Shown here: positions 10,801 to 21,880 of the stretch, piece after piece
Layout: the number at the start of each line of letters is the position of its first letter
How positions within the stretch are numbered: the first letter of the stretch is position 1
Origin: Apus apus
Lineage: Eukaryota; Chordata; Aves; Apodiformes; Apodidae
NCBI RefSeq assembly: GCF_020740795.1
Contig: NC_067282.1
Span: 128,583,132-128,647,131, forward strand
Length of the DNA: 64,000 nt
Reading direction: 5' to 3'
Position numbers and translations under genes: made by a program
Notes under the pieces: generated by a model
Database searches by the model: none
What the model was told of the DNA's origin: nothing
The model's input: only the letters and a program-made list of their open reading frames with translations

Positions 10801-13800
10801 GATATACTATTGTGTGCTACACTTGCTTTATTTTATTATATCCTAATTTGAATATTCATTACCATGCTGCCAAGTATTCAAATGGCATCATTAATTATAT
10901 TCCTCCTGCATTTGCACCATGTTGTTATATTTAGAATCACTCTACTGAGCATTTATAACAACATGTATAAAATATTTTCCTTACATCTGTTTTATAGGGA
11001 CCTTTTAAAAATAACACACAATCTTTTCAGTGGCAACTTTTTCCTTATCTAGAAATCTTTCTCATTTTGCTTTCTGTATTACCTATAATTAGAAATAAAA
11101 AGAAAAGAAGGAAGATAGAGGGCAAAATAACTACTTCTGCTAAACATACTTAAATTATTTTCCATTCTCCTTTGCATTTTAAAGCCAGCAAAAGAAGACA
11201 ACGTAATCTCTGGTTATTTTTAGATTATAAGAGGTTTTTATATAATAAAGGCCAATACTGGCATTGCCTGATACATTCAGAAATTGTATACAAAGTCTGT
11301 CTTACCAATGCAAAATATAGCCAGACTGGGAAATACAGAACTGTAAAGTCTAACCTTTAAAATGCATTTTGCCACAGATGGACAGAATGAACACCAGCTT
11401 GTTAGTAATTTTGCTGCTTTTACAGCTGCTGGGCTCTGAGCTCTCAACCCTGTGGTGTACTTGCTTACTCTTTGCACAATAAATCCTCCTTTTCCCAGCC
11501 TGAACTGGACAAACTTAACTTCTCAGAAAGCAGCTTTCTATCCAGGTGTTCTTAAAGTGTCCAGCTTTTACAATGCTTTGCAGAAAACCTGAAGTATTCC
11601 AGCTGCCTTTTGGTAAGGAAAACCTACAGGAAAACACCCCATCATGATTCATTTCTTTGACCTTTTAATTTTGGCTTTTTTTCAGTGTTCAGTTCACTTG
11701 ATCCCAAGGATAACCTGTGAGATTGGTTTGAATTCCAAAGTTCTAGAATTTTGAGGAAGGTAGTTCCAGTTTTTGGGATTTTTTTTCATGCCTTGCCTTC
11801 CCACCTCACTTGGTAGCTTTTTCTGTTAAACACTTTTAAGTTCTTAAAGAGGTAAAATTATGTTTGTCATTCTTAAAAAAAAAAAAAGCTAACTTTTTTT
11901 AATGCCTGGTGACACACAGCCCGTGACCTTTAGAAACAACAAAAGTAATGCTTTCATAGCAGAAAAAGGTGCTCTTATTTTATTCAAGGATTCAAGCACT
12001 TAAGATAGGGAGTTCAGTGTGTAATTACTACCATACAAGGCAGCATTATCTTTAAATCAGGATTTACATCAAAATAAAACAAAATGTGAAGTATTATCAA
12101 TACATTTCTTTAATTCTGAAAACTAAGTAACACGCTAATTTCTGCAGAAATAAATACACTTAAAAAAAATCAGTTAGGCCTTTTAAATGATGATCGTTGA
12201 CTCTCCTGTTGGCAATGTTGACATTTTTGTGGCACTGGCAAGTTAGATTTTTGTTCACAGAGAACTTTTTTGAAAAGCTCCTCCCCACCAGCTATGTGCT
12301 ACTCTTAGAAAGAAGAAAAGGAAAAGAGAAGGAAAAAACCCCCAAATCACCAAAGAAGCTATGTCAGATTGAAGAAGTCAGGGCAAATTCTAAGATTCGG
12401 GAAGGCATAAAGGACTGTCACAACAAGGACTTGATTCAGTTCACTCATTTCTCCTTTGCAGTAAGAGGAGGATGGTGAGCAGCCTTTGCTTTGGTGGATG
12501 TGCATTTCTGTGTAGCACAGAAGCATAATCCATTCACTGCTGAAGGCAGTAGGAATTCTGCCATTAAAGTGTAACTGTATAAAGTGCACACGGACTTCTG
12601 ATTCCTTAGCTGCAATCTGGAGAAAAAATAGCTTAAAAAATAATCTGACTACCTTTTACTCTCTGTGCTCTTTAAAGTCCTTGTATTATGAAGTTTGAAA
12701 GATCATTTTATATGTTTGCCTTTTATAGTAATCCCCTTTTCTGCTGAGTAAGAGAATGTCTTGGAATATTACTGGGATTAAAGGAGAGATCTTGCTTAAC
12801 TCATTTTCTAAGAGTGATATCCTCTATTCCTTATTACTCAGTAGTTCTCTGTATCACTAATACTTATAAATCACATTCTGTGTCAGCTGCTGCCCCTTTT
12901 CTACCTCATCGCAGGATAAAGAACAGTGTTTTCCTATTCCATTGCTTTCCTTAGCACCAATTCAGCCATGTTGCCCATTTGTTGTACAAATGAGAGCTAA
13001 CATATGAGCTTAATTCAATGTGAGAATTTATGGAAAGGGGAAGGTGTCTTTCTCTTGTGTTGTTGTGGGCTTTTTTAATTATTATTTTTAAATTTTTATT
13101 TCTTTTTAATTTTTTTAATGAACTCTAAGCAATTTTCTTTTACCCATTCACAAAAATTCTTGCATGGATTTAGTCCACTCATAGTCTCACAAATGTGCAC
13201 ACACACAAACATCAAAATACATGTGTGCAGGTGTGGCCTGACCTGAAATGCATGTGTGCAGCATGGAGGCAAAGGAATGGCAGATGTCAAGGTTCCATTA
13301 AGTTGATTGGGATTCTCTTGCGCAGAAGTGAGGAATGCACTCTTGACTTGCCTTTTATGCCCCATGGCAGTGGATGTCATCTGGGGTTTTCTCTCATTAT
13401 TTTGTCTCACTTCTTATAAGTCATAGGCAAAATTCTTGAATTTCACAGTTCTCCTGTTTCTTTGTGTGGAGATCTGATGGATCCAGTCCTGTTCTCTTGT
13501 TACTTTAAGGATTTGTAGGTAAATCTGTTCTTTTTCTGTTGGTAGGTTGGTTGGTTTTTTTGCTGTCTGCCATTTGCATAAGAGCATGCAGATGGAGCTA
13601 TTGATCAAAACACACCAAATGCAGAAGCGAAGTTTTAAGGTAGTAAAAAGTGACCTAAATGTAAACAAATGCACACAATTCAGGGTTGGGGTTTTTTTTG
13701 GGTAATTTTTAAAATAGAATCAGAATCATGCCTTGGCACCATGCATGTTTCTTTCTTTTCATGAGATGGTGGCAGTGTTGGCATATAGCCTCAGGACTGG

Positions 13801-16800
13801 CAGAGTGGTGTCAGCACAGAGACTTAAATCTTCTACTAAAGGGAAGGCAGGTTTTGATGAGGTGTGCACACTCCTGTCTCTATCTATAACATGCTGGTCT
13901 TCTCTGTGAACCTGACTGGTTCCAACAAGTTCTTTCTTGCAGCTGCTTTGTGGACAGTGCAGTATGATGGTGACTGGACAAAAGTATCATTGTGTCAAAG
14001 CAGGTGGATTTCTTTCCCAACAGCATTAAATGGCTAGGTGGTAGAGGTGGGAGAACTAGGATGAGTCTTAAGACATACAGGATTCCTCCTTAGGGCATAT
14101 GATCCATTAAAAACTTATAGTTGATGGTCAAGATAAACACCTACTTTTCTCATTTCTCTGCTACCCAAGAAAATGAGAAAAGCCATAATGTCCTGGCATA
14201 TAGAAGGAGTCTTCTTAGTGGGGGACTTCTTAAATTAATGATCACAATAGTTGCTTTAATGGACAACTAAACTGTGCAGTCTGGGTTCAGCATCCTGCAC
14301 GGTGACCTCCTCAGTCAGCTTTCTCAGTGCAGGGCTGCATTCAAAATGTGATTAATTTTTTCTTGAAGATGTTTTCTTGCTCTGAAGGGTTTGCCAGTTC
14401 TAAACTAGACTGACCCATTTCCACTTCTGTGGGCAAGCTGGGTGTCACTCGGAGAACCAGAGCAGATAATGGAAGTGTTTGTACTCTCCTCCATCACCTC
14501 CCATTCATCATGGTAAGCCTTTCTGGAGGAGGAGGAGATGCAGGTGTCCTACACAGCAATGGCAGAGGCCCTGTGGGGAAAGGTAGCTGCTTACTCAGGA
14601 CTGCTAAGAGACTTGAGCTGACCAGCATCTACTGCCTGGTGGAAGAAGCCAGTTGCCAAGATCTTCAAGACAAAACCTGCTGAGACATCCACACCAGACC
14701 CTTTTGTGAACCACTGGCAGCAGAAAATGCCACCTGTAGCAAAACTTTATTGTGTCAGGACAGCCACAAGTGCTTGTTGCAGGGGCTTTTTCCACAGATC
14801 ACCTATTTGCTCTGGTCACAAATGGGAATTAAGTAGCCTTTGTGGCACAGATGCTTGAAGAGGAGACCTAGAAATTAATGCATTGCAGTTCTTCTGCCTC
14901 CATTCAAGTCTTAATGTCTCAGCAGGTCCATATAGGGCTTGATGTGGATGATTTTTAGACATGCTGAAAATCAGATGTGCAACAGCCAATCTGACAGCCC
15001 TGTTCAGCAAATGCTTCATCTGGAAAATGCCTAAACTCTGCAGGAAACTCATTAAGCAGTTACTGAAAAGAACGAACAAGTAATACCACAGTCCTGTCAC
15101 TCTGAGGTATCTGACCACCACGTTTTGAACTGTACTTCACTCTTCCTACTTTCCTTCCTAGCTTTTCCTGTGAATGAATCCCTGAGGTGGCATAACGACA
15201 CAGCCTTCCCTCAGGAGTGAAATCCTATCCCATCTCACGGAATCAGAAGACAGGAGGTCGTGTAAAGTGAGTTCATTCTTGAAGTGTCATGGTTTTTTGG
15301 CATGAATTCAGACTTTAAAATAAATAATGACACCGGGTGGTCTTCTGTATTGCTGAAGTCCCTCAGTTCTCCCTTCTAACATGCTTCATCAGTCCAGTAA
15401 GAGTGGAGTAGAAGCAGCAGAGCACGAGATGACAGGATGTTCTAAGAACAATTAACATATTGCAAATTTTCTGTGTAGGGCAAGGAAGATAAATGATGTA
15501 CATCCACTTCCCATATTTACTATAATTCAGTTCACAAGAATTCAGCTTTTTATTAGTGACTGGAGAGTGAGAGATGGGGTTTGCCCTGGAGCAGTGTGCT
15601 TCTGGCAGTGCACTCGTGTTCTTAATGAAGTTTGCAGCTGCAGGTCACAGAAGACTCTTTTCCTTGCACCTTCACTGATATATGGGCAAGGCTTAATCCC
15701 AGCTGGCTGGACACCCACTGCTGTTTCTTACCATCTTAAAAGAATTTGTGTTCAGACTTACTTTTTTTTTCCTGGTTTCTTTATAACATTAAACTATTTC
15801 TCAATTTTTTCAGGCAATATTACATTAAAAACATAGGGTTTTGGAATACTTTTGTGGGGGTTCTTTTTTGTTATTTATTTGTGGTGGGTTTTTTTTCCTC
15901 CCTAAAACGTGTTCCTCAGACATCTTTGGTTCTGGATTTGTGTCAATGAATGAGTAGATTTAGTGCCCATGTGAAGAACCTTTGCTGCCAGCTTTGCTAG
16001 GGCCAGGGACTTAAAGGTTGTACCCTTTTGTTTAGCTGAATGAGAAATTGTGGACTTCATGGATAAATTCTTTAAGGGGTCCTCTTTGCCAGGAGGAACA
16101 AGTAAATATTCTTCATGTTGTAAGAATATATATTTTTTTCTCTACGAGGGACATGATTCTGCCATATATGAGATGGACTAAATGTAATTTTTACAGTACT
16201 AGGCACGTTACTTAAATTAATGGAAAAAAATAATAGTGCAGCTTTGTATACTGAGATTCTTAAGTCAGGAAAAGGGGAATGTAAGGATACAGAAAATTCT
16301 GTAAGTAAAAAAGGATCCAAGGCATATGACTTTGATATTTTTATAGTGGTGACTGAACTAAGACAAGTCTTAAGGTTTCCCTAAGTTTTACCAGAGAAAT
16401 GTTAGGTTAGACTCGGTAATTTCTGCCAGGGAAATTGAATTTTTTTTAATTTGGAATGCTGCAGGCTGAATGATATTATGGAAAGTAATTCATGTACAAA
16501 TACCTTGCAGTTGTGCCATATAAGCCAGAAAAGGTTTAGGTTGGCAAACTCGGAGTGCTGCAGTGAATTCCACTGTCATCTTGGAATAAATTTGTAATTA
16601 GTTGTTTCATTTTTATAATGACACATATGCAGACATTCATGAAAATACATGACTTGCACAGTTGATTCAGACAATGTCAAATTCCCATGAACATGAGATT
16701 TAAGGCCTGGTTCTCCAGAGTTTTGCTATTCAGCCAGGGCAACTTTCATGCCCCTAGGCAGGGCCAGCCTGGCAGGAAAGTGAACATTTGGTTGTAGCAT

Positions 16801-16974
16801 CCTCCATCAGTTCTGAGAGTGCAGTTCCATGCTGTTTCTGCTTTGGAAATTATCTATTTGATATATTTGATATATATTGATATATTTGATTGCTATATTT
16901 CATGATGGGTTACTATAAAAGTTACCAGGCCTGCTGGCAACAAATGGAATGCAGCTGTCCTAGAGGGGGAAAAG
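7882..16974. other. Intergenic, 9 kb with no recognised gene
   Basis: I looked through all ORFs of 60 codons or more and saw no domain, signal peptide pattern or splice-linked exon series. Contents are A/T-rich single-copy-looking DNA with short simple repeats: an AAAC-type stretch near 10,537-10,565, an A-run near 11,875-11,887, and an ATATTTG tandem at 16,855-16,890. Confidence 0.4.
16855..16890. repeat. Short tandem of TATATTTGA-type units
   Basis: Three to four imperfect 10-12 bp units (TTGATATA/TATTGATATA) lie in tandem, just upstream of the CR1 element that starts near 16,975. Confidence 0.7.
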
Positions 16975-18570
16975 GATCCTGGGGCAGGAGTTAGCAGGAC
17001 TTATTGACAGGATTTTAAATTAGATTTGAAGGGGGGAGGGGATAAAATGGAGCCTGTAAAGAAGCCCAGGGGATGCATGCTGGTTTGGAGGATGGAGTCA
17101 GGACTCTTGCTCTGCCACCTCAGTTGAGATGGGGGATAGAAGTATAAAGGGAAGCAAAAAGGCAGGGGTTATTTATGGTGTTATTATGGAAACACCTGAG
17201 AAGGGTCAGGCAGGAATTAAGGCCCATGCCCACAAAAAGGTATCAAGATCATTAACCCATCTGAATTGCATTGATACCAACACATGCAGCGTGAACAACA
17301 AACAAGGGGAGCTGGAAGCCCTGATGCACCAGGAAAACTATGATACAGTGTCTATCACAGAAATGTGGTGGGATACCGGACACAACTGGAGTGCCACTGC
17401 TGATGGCTACCAGCTCTTCAGGAAAGACAGACAAGGAAGGAGAGGTGGTGGGGTGGCCCTGTATGTCAGGAATTGTTACGATTGTCTTGAACTAGACTGT
17501 AATGATGTGCATTTGGATCAATGGGGCAAGGCCAACAGGGCTGATGTTGCTGTGGGAGTCTGCTGTAGACCTCCCAACCAGGGCAGTGAGGTGGATGATC
17601 TGTTCTATAAATACCTGGGTGAAATCTCACAGTCATTTGCCCTTGTTCTTGTGGGGGACTTCAACTTTGCTGATGTCTGCTGGAACTATAACACAGCAGA
17701 GAGGGAACAGTCCTGCAGGTTTCTGGAATGGGTTGAAGATAACTTCTTGACACAGCTGGTGAGTGAACCAGCCAGGGAAGGTGACCTTCTAGACCTGCTA
17801 TTTGTGAACAGGGAAGGGCTGGTAGGAGATGTGATGGTTGGAGGCTGCCTAGGGTACAGTGATCATGAATTGCTAAAGTTCTCTATTCTTAGAGGTGCCA
17901 GGAGGGAGGGCAGCAAAACTGCCACCCTGGACTTCCAAAGGGCAAGTTTTACTTTGTTCAACACCCTGATTGCCAGAATCCCTTGGGAATCAGTTATGCA
18001 GGGTATAGGAGTCCAGGAAGGCTGAACGCTCTTCAGGGAGGAAGTCTTGAAGGCCAGGAGCAGGTCATCCCCATGTGCTGTGAGGTGAGCTGGTGGCATA
18101 GAAGACCAGCCTGGCTGAACAGGGGGCTTTGGCTGGTGCTCAGGGAGAAAAAGAGAATCTCTGGCCTGTGGAGGGAGTGGCAGGCCACTCATGAGGACTA
18201 CAAAAATGCTGTGAGGCTCTGTAGGGAGGGAATTAGAAGATCCAAAGCCCAGGTAGAAATTAATCTGGCCTCCATGGTAAAGGATAACAGGAAAAGCTTA
18301 TATGAATATATTGACAGCAAAAGGAAGACCAGGGAGACCCTCCATCCCCTGTTAGATACAGGAGGAAATGTGGTGATGAATGACAAGGAAAAGACTGAGG
18401 TACTAAATGACTTTTTTTACCTTAGTGTTTAGAAGCAGGACCAGTTATGTTGAAAGAATCAACTCCCTAAGCTAGGAGACAGAGACCAGGAGCAGAGCAA
18501 TCCTCTCACAATCCAGGAGGAGATGGTCGGTGACCTGCTGCACCATCCAGACGGGCACAAATCTATGTGG
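16975..18570 (+). mobile_element. CR1 LINE, ORF2 5' part (endonuclease and start of RT region)
   Basis: A long CR1 copy in plus orientation. It begins in the region before ORF2, runs through an intact endonuclease domain (17,129-18,025), then continues in a shifted frame (17,983-18,432) with the linker typically read as WREWQATHEDYKNAVRLCRE. It reaches the HKSM segment near 18,560, where it stops and is replaced by antisense CR1 sequence. It is therefore interrupted or 3'-truncated at about 18,570. Boundaries are judged by eye. Confidence 0.85.
17129..18025 (+). CDS. CR1 ORF2 endonuclease domain, open reading frame within a LINE relic
   Basis: This 298-codon frame contains the apurinic/apyrimidinic-type endonuclease that nicks target DNA for CR1 retrotransposition. 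Visible motifs are TNTCSVNNK (about 50-58, with the conserved Asn), ITEMWW (catalytic Glu78), DGYQLFRKDR, GVALYVR, a RPPN box near 148, VGDFN (Asp177/Asn179) and GYSDHELL (Ser244-Asp245-His246). The key residues are all present. The usual EXLWVRI-like stretch is altered (LDQWGK, about 129-134). After residue 260 the frame diverges and the RT part continues in another frame, so no full ORF2 exists. This is a transposon relic, not a host gene. The upstream Met is arbitrary because CR1 ORF2 normally starts elsewhere. Confidence 0.8.
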   Translation: MGDRSIKGSKKAGVIYGVIMETPEKGQAGIKAHAHKKVSRSLTHLNCIDTNTCSVNNKQGELEALMHQENYDTVSITEMWWDTGHNWSATADGYQLFRKDRQGRRGGGVALYVRNCYDCLELDCNDVHLDQWGKANRADVAVGVCCRPPNQGSEVDDLFYKYLGEISQSFALVLVGDFNFADVCWNYNTAEREQSCRFLEWVEDNFLTQLVSEPAREGDLLDLLFVNREGLVGDVMVGGCLGYSDHELLKFSILRGARREGSKTATLDFQRASFTLFNTLIARIPWESVMQGIGVQEG

Positions 18571-18712
18571 CACAACCCCAGCTCCCTCGGCCTATCCGTA
18601 AGTCTTTCCCTCTAGTCCCTTCACCAGCCTCGTTGCTGTCCTCTGGACCTGCTCCAGCACCTCAATGTCCTTCTTGGAGTGAGGGGCCCAGAACTGCACA
18701 CAGCACTTGAGG
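18571..18712 (-). mobile_element. Inverted CR1 segment (antisense half of a fold-back)
   Basis: The plus strand here reads the complement of an internal CR1 segment: CACAACCCCAGCTCCCTCGG, TTCACCAGCCTCGTTGCTGT, CTGCTCCAGCACCTCAATGT and GAGGGGCCCAGAACTGCACA. Its first 85 or so bases are complementary, with mismatches, to the plus-oriented CR1 that starts right after it, so both orientations of one CR1 stretch lie head to head. Confidence 0.75.
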
Positions 18713-19156
18713 TGCAGAGAGAAGCAACTGGGCTGATTAGGGGTCTGGAGAACAGGTCTTCTGAGGAGAGGCTGAGGGAGCTGGGGCTGTTCAGCCTGGA
18801 GAAGAGGGGGCTGAGGGGAGACCTCATTGCTCTCTACAACTACCTGAGAGGAGGTTGCAGTGAGGTGGGTGTTGGCCTCTTCTCCCTAGTTGATAGCAAT
18901 AGGACAAGAGGAAATGGGGTCAAGTTGCACCAGGAGAGGTTCAGATTGGATATTAGGAAAAAAATTATTCACAGAAAGAGTGGTGAGGCATTGGAACAGG
19001 CTGCCCAGATGGGTAGTGGAGGCACCATCCCTGGAGGTGTTGAAAAAACGGGTAGACGTGGTGTTTTGGGAGAGGGTTTAGTGGTTGGGGGTTGTAGGGC
19101 AGACAGTTGGACTTGATGATCTAGAAGGTCTTTTCCAATCTTGATCGATTCTGTGA
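18710..19156 (+). mobile_element. CR1 LINE 3' end, plus orientation
   Basis: It runs from AGGCTGAGGGAGCTGGGGCT and TTCAGCCTGGAGAAGAGGGG through AGGGGAGACCTCATTGCTCT, AGATTGGATATTAGGAAAAA, CATTGGAACAGGCTGCCCAG and TGGACTTGATGATCTAGAAG to the tip GATTCTGTGA. The plus-strand ORF at 18,679-19,116 is its reading-frame residue, not a gene. Confidence 0.9.
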
Positions 19157-21689
19157 GATGATCTAAGTCATACTAGCCTCTGAAGTCACGTTACTTTGCA
19201 GTATCCATCTCCTGAGAATGATTCTTAAATATGGATTGCCAAGGTGCTGAAAACATTCTTGTTTTGTCATTTTTTGCTAAATTACAGTGATGAGTGAATC
19301 TTGCAATATTTGTGTGTCTCAGAGCCTGGTTAGGAAGGTCTGATCCATCTTCGCATGAGCAAGCTATTTCTGTCTTTCTCTGAGTGCACCATGAGATCTT
19401 AAACTTTGATAATTTAACAGTAACTGGTGTAAAAAGGTGTGGGTAGGGAGTATCTTAACCTCTCAGTTCTGTTCCTGAATTAATATTTTTTTGTAACTTC
19501 TTGGTTCTTTGCTTGATCATGGAAGACTGCCAATGCAGTCGGAGGTTTCATGACCATTTTTGTTGCTGAGAAGTAAGTAAAAATGATGTATGTGTCTGGC
19601 TTAGTGAAACTGTTTTAGCACTTCAGCTCTATATTGGCCATAGAACACAGCACTTCCAAGTAAAATGCCAATTGCCATAACAAAAATAATCTTGAAAAAC
19701 AACTTCTCAGCAGAGAATTCTTGCTTTACATGCCAGTACATATTTGCTATTTTGTATTGCTCATTGGTTGATTTTATACTGCTTTCTAAGTATCCTGATG
19801 AGAAGAATTACTAATAGAAGTTAGTTTTGATCTAATGCATATTAGATCTAGTTAATTACTTTGCTTTCCTTCATGTTCTCGAGTCAGTAATTGTGCAAAG
19901 AAATTCTTAGAAAAATATTTAAAAAAAAATATTTCTAGAAGTATGAGGCTCACCTTAGTGCCAAAGATTAATAGCTACTTTATTGTTATTTATTGCTTTT
20001 ACTATCTGGTGATGTTAATTTGTGCATTGACTGCCACTGGGGCTTTCTATCAAACATCTAAGCTGACATTCTCTCTCCCAGGTTTCTTCATCATCTTGAT
20101 GAGGAAGGGATTGCTTGGTGATGAATCAGAATACCTTCACTTTCTTCGTTTCATCTTGTAACTTTCACTTTTTTCTAAAAAAATCTCAACTTTTAGAATT
20201 TTCTTTCTTATGCTTTGATTTGTAAACATCAGCTCCTTCCATCCTAATCTTCAGCATCTTTCCATCCTCTTTTGCCTGTTGATGATGTACAGATCATCTG
20301 ATCACTATTGGACCTAAACGGGTGTATTTTGGGCTGTTACCACAGCCCCTCAGAAGGGTAATGAAACCTGGTAATGGAACAGGCAGTAGTAGCACCAAGA
20401 ACAAAACAGCAGGATTTTGCTTCTGTGAAGTTCTGTTTGGAATAAATTAAAACAAAACAATAATAAGCTGAACTAAGTTTGGACGAACCAACTGGAATGA
20501 TTTCTGATAAAATGCCTTGCCTAATGGTATTTTTACCTGCTAATTGTTTGCCTGATAATTCCACAGGTCTTTTCATTTACCTGGTGGATCTGAACTTTCA
20601 CTAATACTTTGAGAATGGCTGTTTATTGTCCCATTGTAGTAATGGGCTACCAACCTAGAACTATGTTGTAGTTTGGCTGGACTTGGTTTATTTTATTTTG
20701 TCTTATTTGTTCATGTGTGTGTTTGTATCCCTCTTGCCCCAGCATTAAGCCAAAACCTACATTAATCAACTTAGATCAAATAGATTTAAGCAAAATCCAG
20801 ACTGGCAATGCATTGCCTTATTGATAAATGTTCTTCCAGAGCCTTTAGACTTTTATAGTTCAGATCAGAGTGTAACATCTGAGAAGTGCTCGGATCCTCT
20901 GATGAGCAGGCTGCATCCATTAAGGAATTAAGCACAGTGCAATACATTGATTTTCAGAATCTCTGATGAGAAAGCATTTTGATTACAATATTTGAGTAAT
21001 CACATATTACTTTGTATCAGTAACTTAGGCTGGTAAAGACAGGTAATAATGTAGAGTAAGATGTTAGATTAAAAGGACTATGTCTAAGATGTGTTGCTTC
21101 TCTTGTATTTACCAAAATCATATAAACAGGACCAAAAATTATTACAGTATAAAAGTAAATATTTGAATGTGCAGTATTTTGATTTGAGGGGGAGGGTTAG
21201 TTATCCCCTGCTTTATGCATTCTGAGCACATTTTAGAAAATGGGAAGCTTGTATTAAAATCTGAAGGTTGGAAATAATTTTTTTTTATAAAAGGGTTTTT
21301 TGCTCCTAAGACTTGAAGTTAAAACCTTCTGAAAGAGAAATTGTGCCAATTCCTGAGAAAAAGTATAACTCCTCTAATGTTTCAGTCTCTGTTATGCTAT
21401 GCCTTGCACAAGAGCCTTAACTGGAGTGGTGGGACAGCTGCTTGCACCTGCAAGGGGCTTTGCAGGGCACTGTCATCTCCTATGGAAGAGAGCAAGGGTT
21501 TGTGCCTGGCCATAACCATAGTGATGGTTATCAGCAGCTGCTGAGAACAAGCTTCCCTAGGAAGGATGTGAGGGCAAAAGAGGGGAGGATAAGGGAGAAA
21601 AGGAGTGGTGTGGTTAATGAGAAGGTTTGGCACTGCCTAGGAGTTTTATTTGTGACCTAAACGTTAAGAGTACAGGGTGTGCTTTTCAG
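19157..21689. other. Intergenic, no gene recognised
   Basis: A/T-rich, with no ORF of interest and no repeats that I can name. Confidence 0.4.
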
Positions 21690-21880
21690 CTTTGTAGATG
21701 ACATCTGGCTAGCAGTGAGAGCAGAAATATCAGAGGACATTATTAGAATTTGAAATGACCTTGATGAATTGGGAAGAATGCCTCAGAGATGATTCAATAC
21801 AGAGATGCTCAGGCAGCTCAGTGCTGAGGTGGAAATAATGAGCTGCACAGCTCCAGGCAGGGAGCTCCAGGAAATACGGA
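21690..21880 (+). mobile_element. Old CR1 fragment from the reverse-transcriptase region
   Basis: The TTTGTAGATGACATCTGGCT stretch reads F-V-D-D, the shape of the RT catalytic motif. It is followed by ATTAGAATTTGAAATGACCT and TGATGAATTGGGAAGAATG, which resemble the old CR1 segment between the RT motif and the LEKW-like stretch. Highly decayed, without start or tip. Confidence 0.5.

Noticed and set aside
18679..19116. 145-codon ORF with a plausible-looking charged sequence
   Set aside because: It is the reading of the CR1 3' region, a common false protein in bird genomes.
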